From Sphaerolaimus hirsutus (lineage: Eukaryota > Nematoda > Chromadorea > Monhysterida > Sphaerolaimidae): a stretch of 64,000 nucleotides of DNA. The notes beneath the pieces were generated by a model. The model was not told the DNA's origin. It was given only the letters and a program-made list of their open reading frames with translations, and made no database searches. Shown here one piece after another: positions 62,891 through 64,000 of the stretch. Numbering within the stretch: the first letter of the stretch is position 1; each line of letters starts with the position of its first letter. The DNA lies in NCBI GenBank assembly GCA_964036195.1, contig OZ038453.1:19877206-19941205 (forward strand), given 5' to 3'. A program made the position numbers and the translations under genes.

Positions 62891-63302
62891 GTTGCGCCCT
62901 CCCTCGGCAGCGAGGGATGGCGCTGGTGCGCCCACCCGATATACACGAATTGGTATCGCCTATTTGACGTCAGAAATGAACTCTACAAGCATTTGTCATC
63001 ATTTTAAAAGTGAAATTACTCAAATCGGCCCAGAAATAGTCCAGTTATTGATGTTCAAACTTTGTAATTTCTGAAACACACCATAAATTTCGATAATTAC
63101 CATCGTTTTATTGACCCACCCTATCTCCGGTCAGGGAGCTCGTAGGAATATTTCGTCGAAATTGTGGGTAGCCCCAACCTGAAACCATATCATATCCAAA
63201 TTTCAACATTTGTCGCCAAGCGGTTCCCGAGTTATAAGCACGCGCCAGCAGGTTGACCCCCCCCTCAAAATGCTAACCCCAAAATCCCCTATGGTTGGGG
63301 GC

Positions 63303-64000
63303 CAATCAAATCCGTGCGCCTGACGTGGGCCACACAGTACTGTCAGGATGGAGTGCATATTTAAAATCATTGTAATTAGAAACCCACAAATGCATCATTT
63401 CGCAATTTCTATTTTTTTTGCCCCAGGAGCCCCACTTAAGGGTTGTGGTATTGTTATTGCCACTCCCATTAACTCAGCCCCTGGTTTAGCAAAGTCCCAT
63501 CAACTCAACTCCCATAAACTCAGTCTCTAATTTGTCAACTCGTGTCAACACAGCCCCTTTTTTAAACTTCTGTCAATTCAACCCTAATTTATAAACATAC
63601 ATGCGCAATTGATATTCTTGGAATAGCTGCTCTGCCATCTATAAACCCTGTTTGTCAAGATTGTATAGGATCCTGTGTGGAAAGGGCATTTTGTGCTAAT
63701 AAATAGTGACTGCATTGTGTGTAAAAACAGACAGGAATCTGGCAGAATGAAGCGGGCAGAATGAAGCGTGTGATTGTGCCTCCTATCTTTTATGTTAGGC
63801 ATACTTTGCACGCAATTCATTCACAAACATATATATTCAGAAAGTAAATCGATCGCATATCGCTTATAACTTAACGCACCACTTGACAGAATGTGGAATT
63901 GGCCACTGGAAAACAACTATGGGATAGGGGGAACAAATTTTAATTGCTGACATAATTGCGGATATATGTTATGAAGCTGAGAAATGAATATAAAAAATTA
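63303..64000. other. Remainder of a 201-973-type repeat, then unassigned DNA
   Basis: 63308-63335 (AATCCGTGCGCCTGACGTGG) matches the right end of 201-973. Beyond about 63480 there is a CTCAACTCCCATAAACTCAG-type repeat resembling the arms of 19808-20250 in style. No gene seen. Confidence 0.45.

Larger units (their letters stand above)
59236..63294. mobile_element. 4.06-kb element with ~330-bp inverted ends, TSD TTGGGGGC
   Basis: The inverted ends begin CAGGGGATTTTGGGGTTAGC on the left and TAGGGGATTTTGGGGTTAGC on the opposite strand. They stay alignable for about 330 bp (TATAACTCGGGAACCGCTTGG, CCCACCCTATCTCC, CTATTTCTGGGCCGATTT). Direct repeats TTGGGGGC lie at 59228-59235 and 63295-63302. The surrounding sequence is a relative of 201-973, whose 920-955 stretch shows the uninterrupted site. 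The contents are palindromes and AT-rich DNA; no transposase is visible, so it looks non-autonomous despite its length. Confidence 0.75.

Overview
This is eukaryotic, almost certainly animal, AT-rich nuclear DNA that I read as a transposon graveyard. I find no convincing host protein-coding gene. The only long coding stretches belong to one decayed Ty3/gypsy-type LTR retrotransposon on the minus strand. The rest is non-autonomous DNA transposons (MITEs), foldback elements, minisatellites and dispersed repeats, often nested two or three deep. The species cannot be read from the sequence; a marine invertebrate genome is a guess from the repeat style only. A 200-N assembly gap lies at 32029-32228.

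Repeat families. (1) A MITE family with ends TACCGTATTTCCTCGAAAT and TA target duplications, about 410-450 bp when uninterrupted and packed with G/C runs, occurs more than 15 times. Four related end variants share the TACCGTA head. (2) Several hAT-like families have 8-bp target duplications that can be read directly: CAATAGAC, CACCCCAG, TTTGTGAT, GTATACAC, GTTCTGTA, CTCCTGAA, ATGGACTG and ACGGCGCC. (3) Elements flanked by TTAA occur at 28551-28988 and 29860-35785. (4) Near-perfect palindromes lie at 29876-30371, 60294-60771, 33000-33310 and 40770-41364.

Layout. 0-30 kb: dispersed MITEs and hAT relics, a 31-bp minisatellite (2570-2937) and one tRNA-like sequence (11205-11277). 29.86-35.79 kb: a 5.9-kb TTAA-flanked inverted structure built from ~610-bp tandem units, with three further elements inside it. 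35.8-40.3 kb: sparse DNA, a MITE and two hAT-like elements. 40.3-49.6 kb: a palindromic tandem-module repeat split by the retrotransposon (41365-49501), which shows 138/139-bp LTRs, a TGGG target duplication, a primer-binding site, a polypurine tract, gag, protease, RT, RNase H, integrase and two downstream reading frames. 45.45-55.16 kb: a head-to-tail segmental duplication of about 4.85 kb that copied the 5' half of that element plus flank. 55.6-64 kb: more nested hAT/MITE elements, ending in a 4.06-kb long-TIR element (59236-63294).

The nesting gives a relative order of events. For example, a TACCGTA MITE (26278-28263) was split by a hAT-like element and by a second MITE. The retroelement already carried seven in-frame stops when it was duplicated, so both gag copies were born dead.
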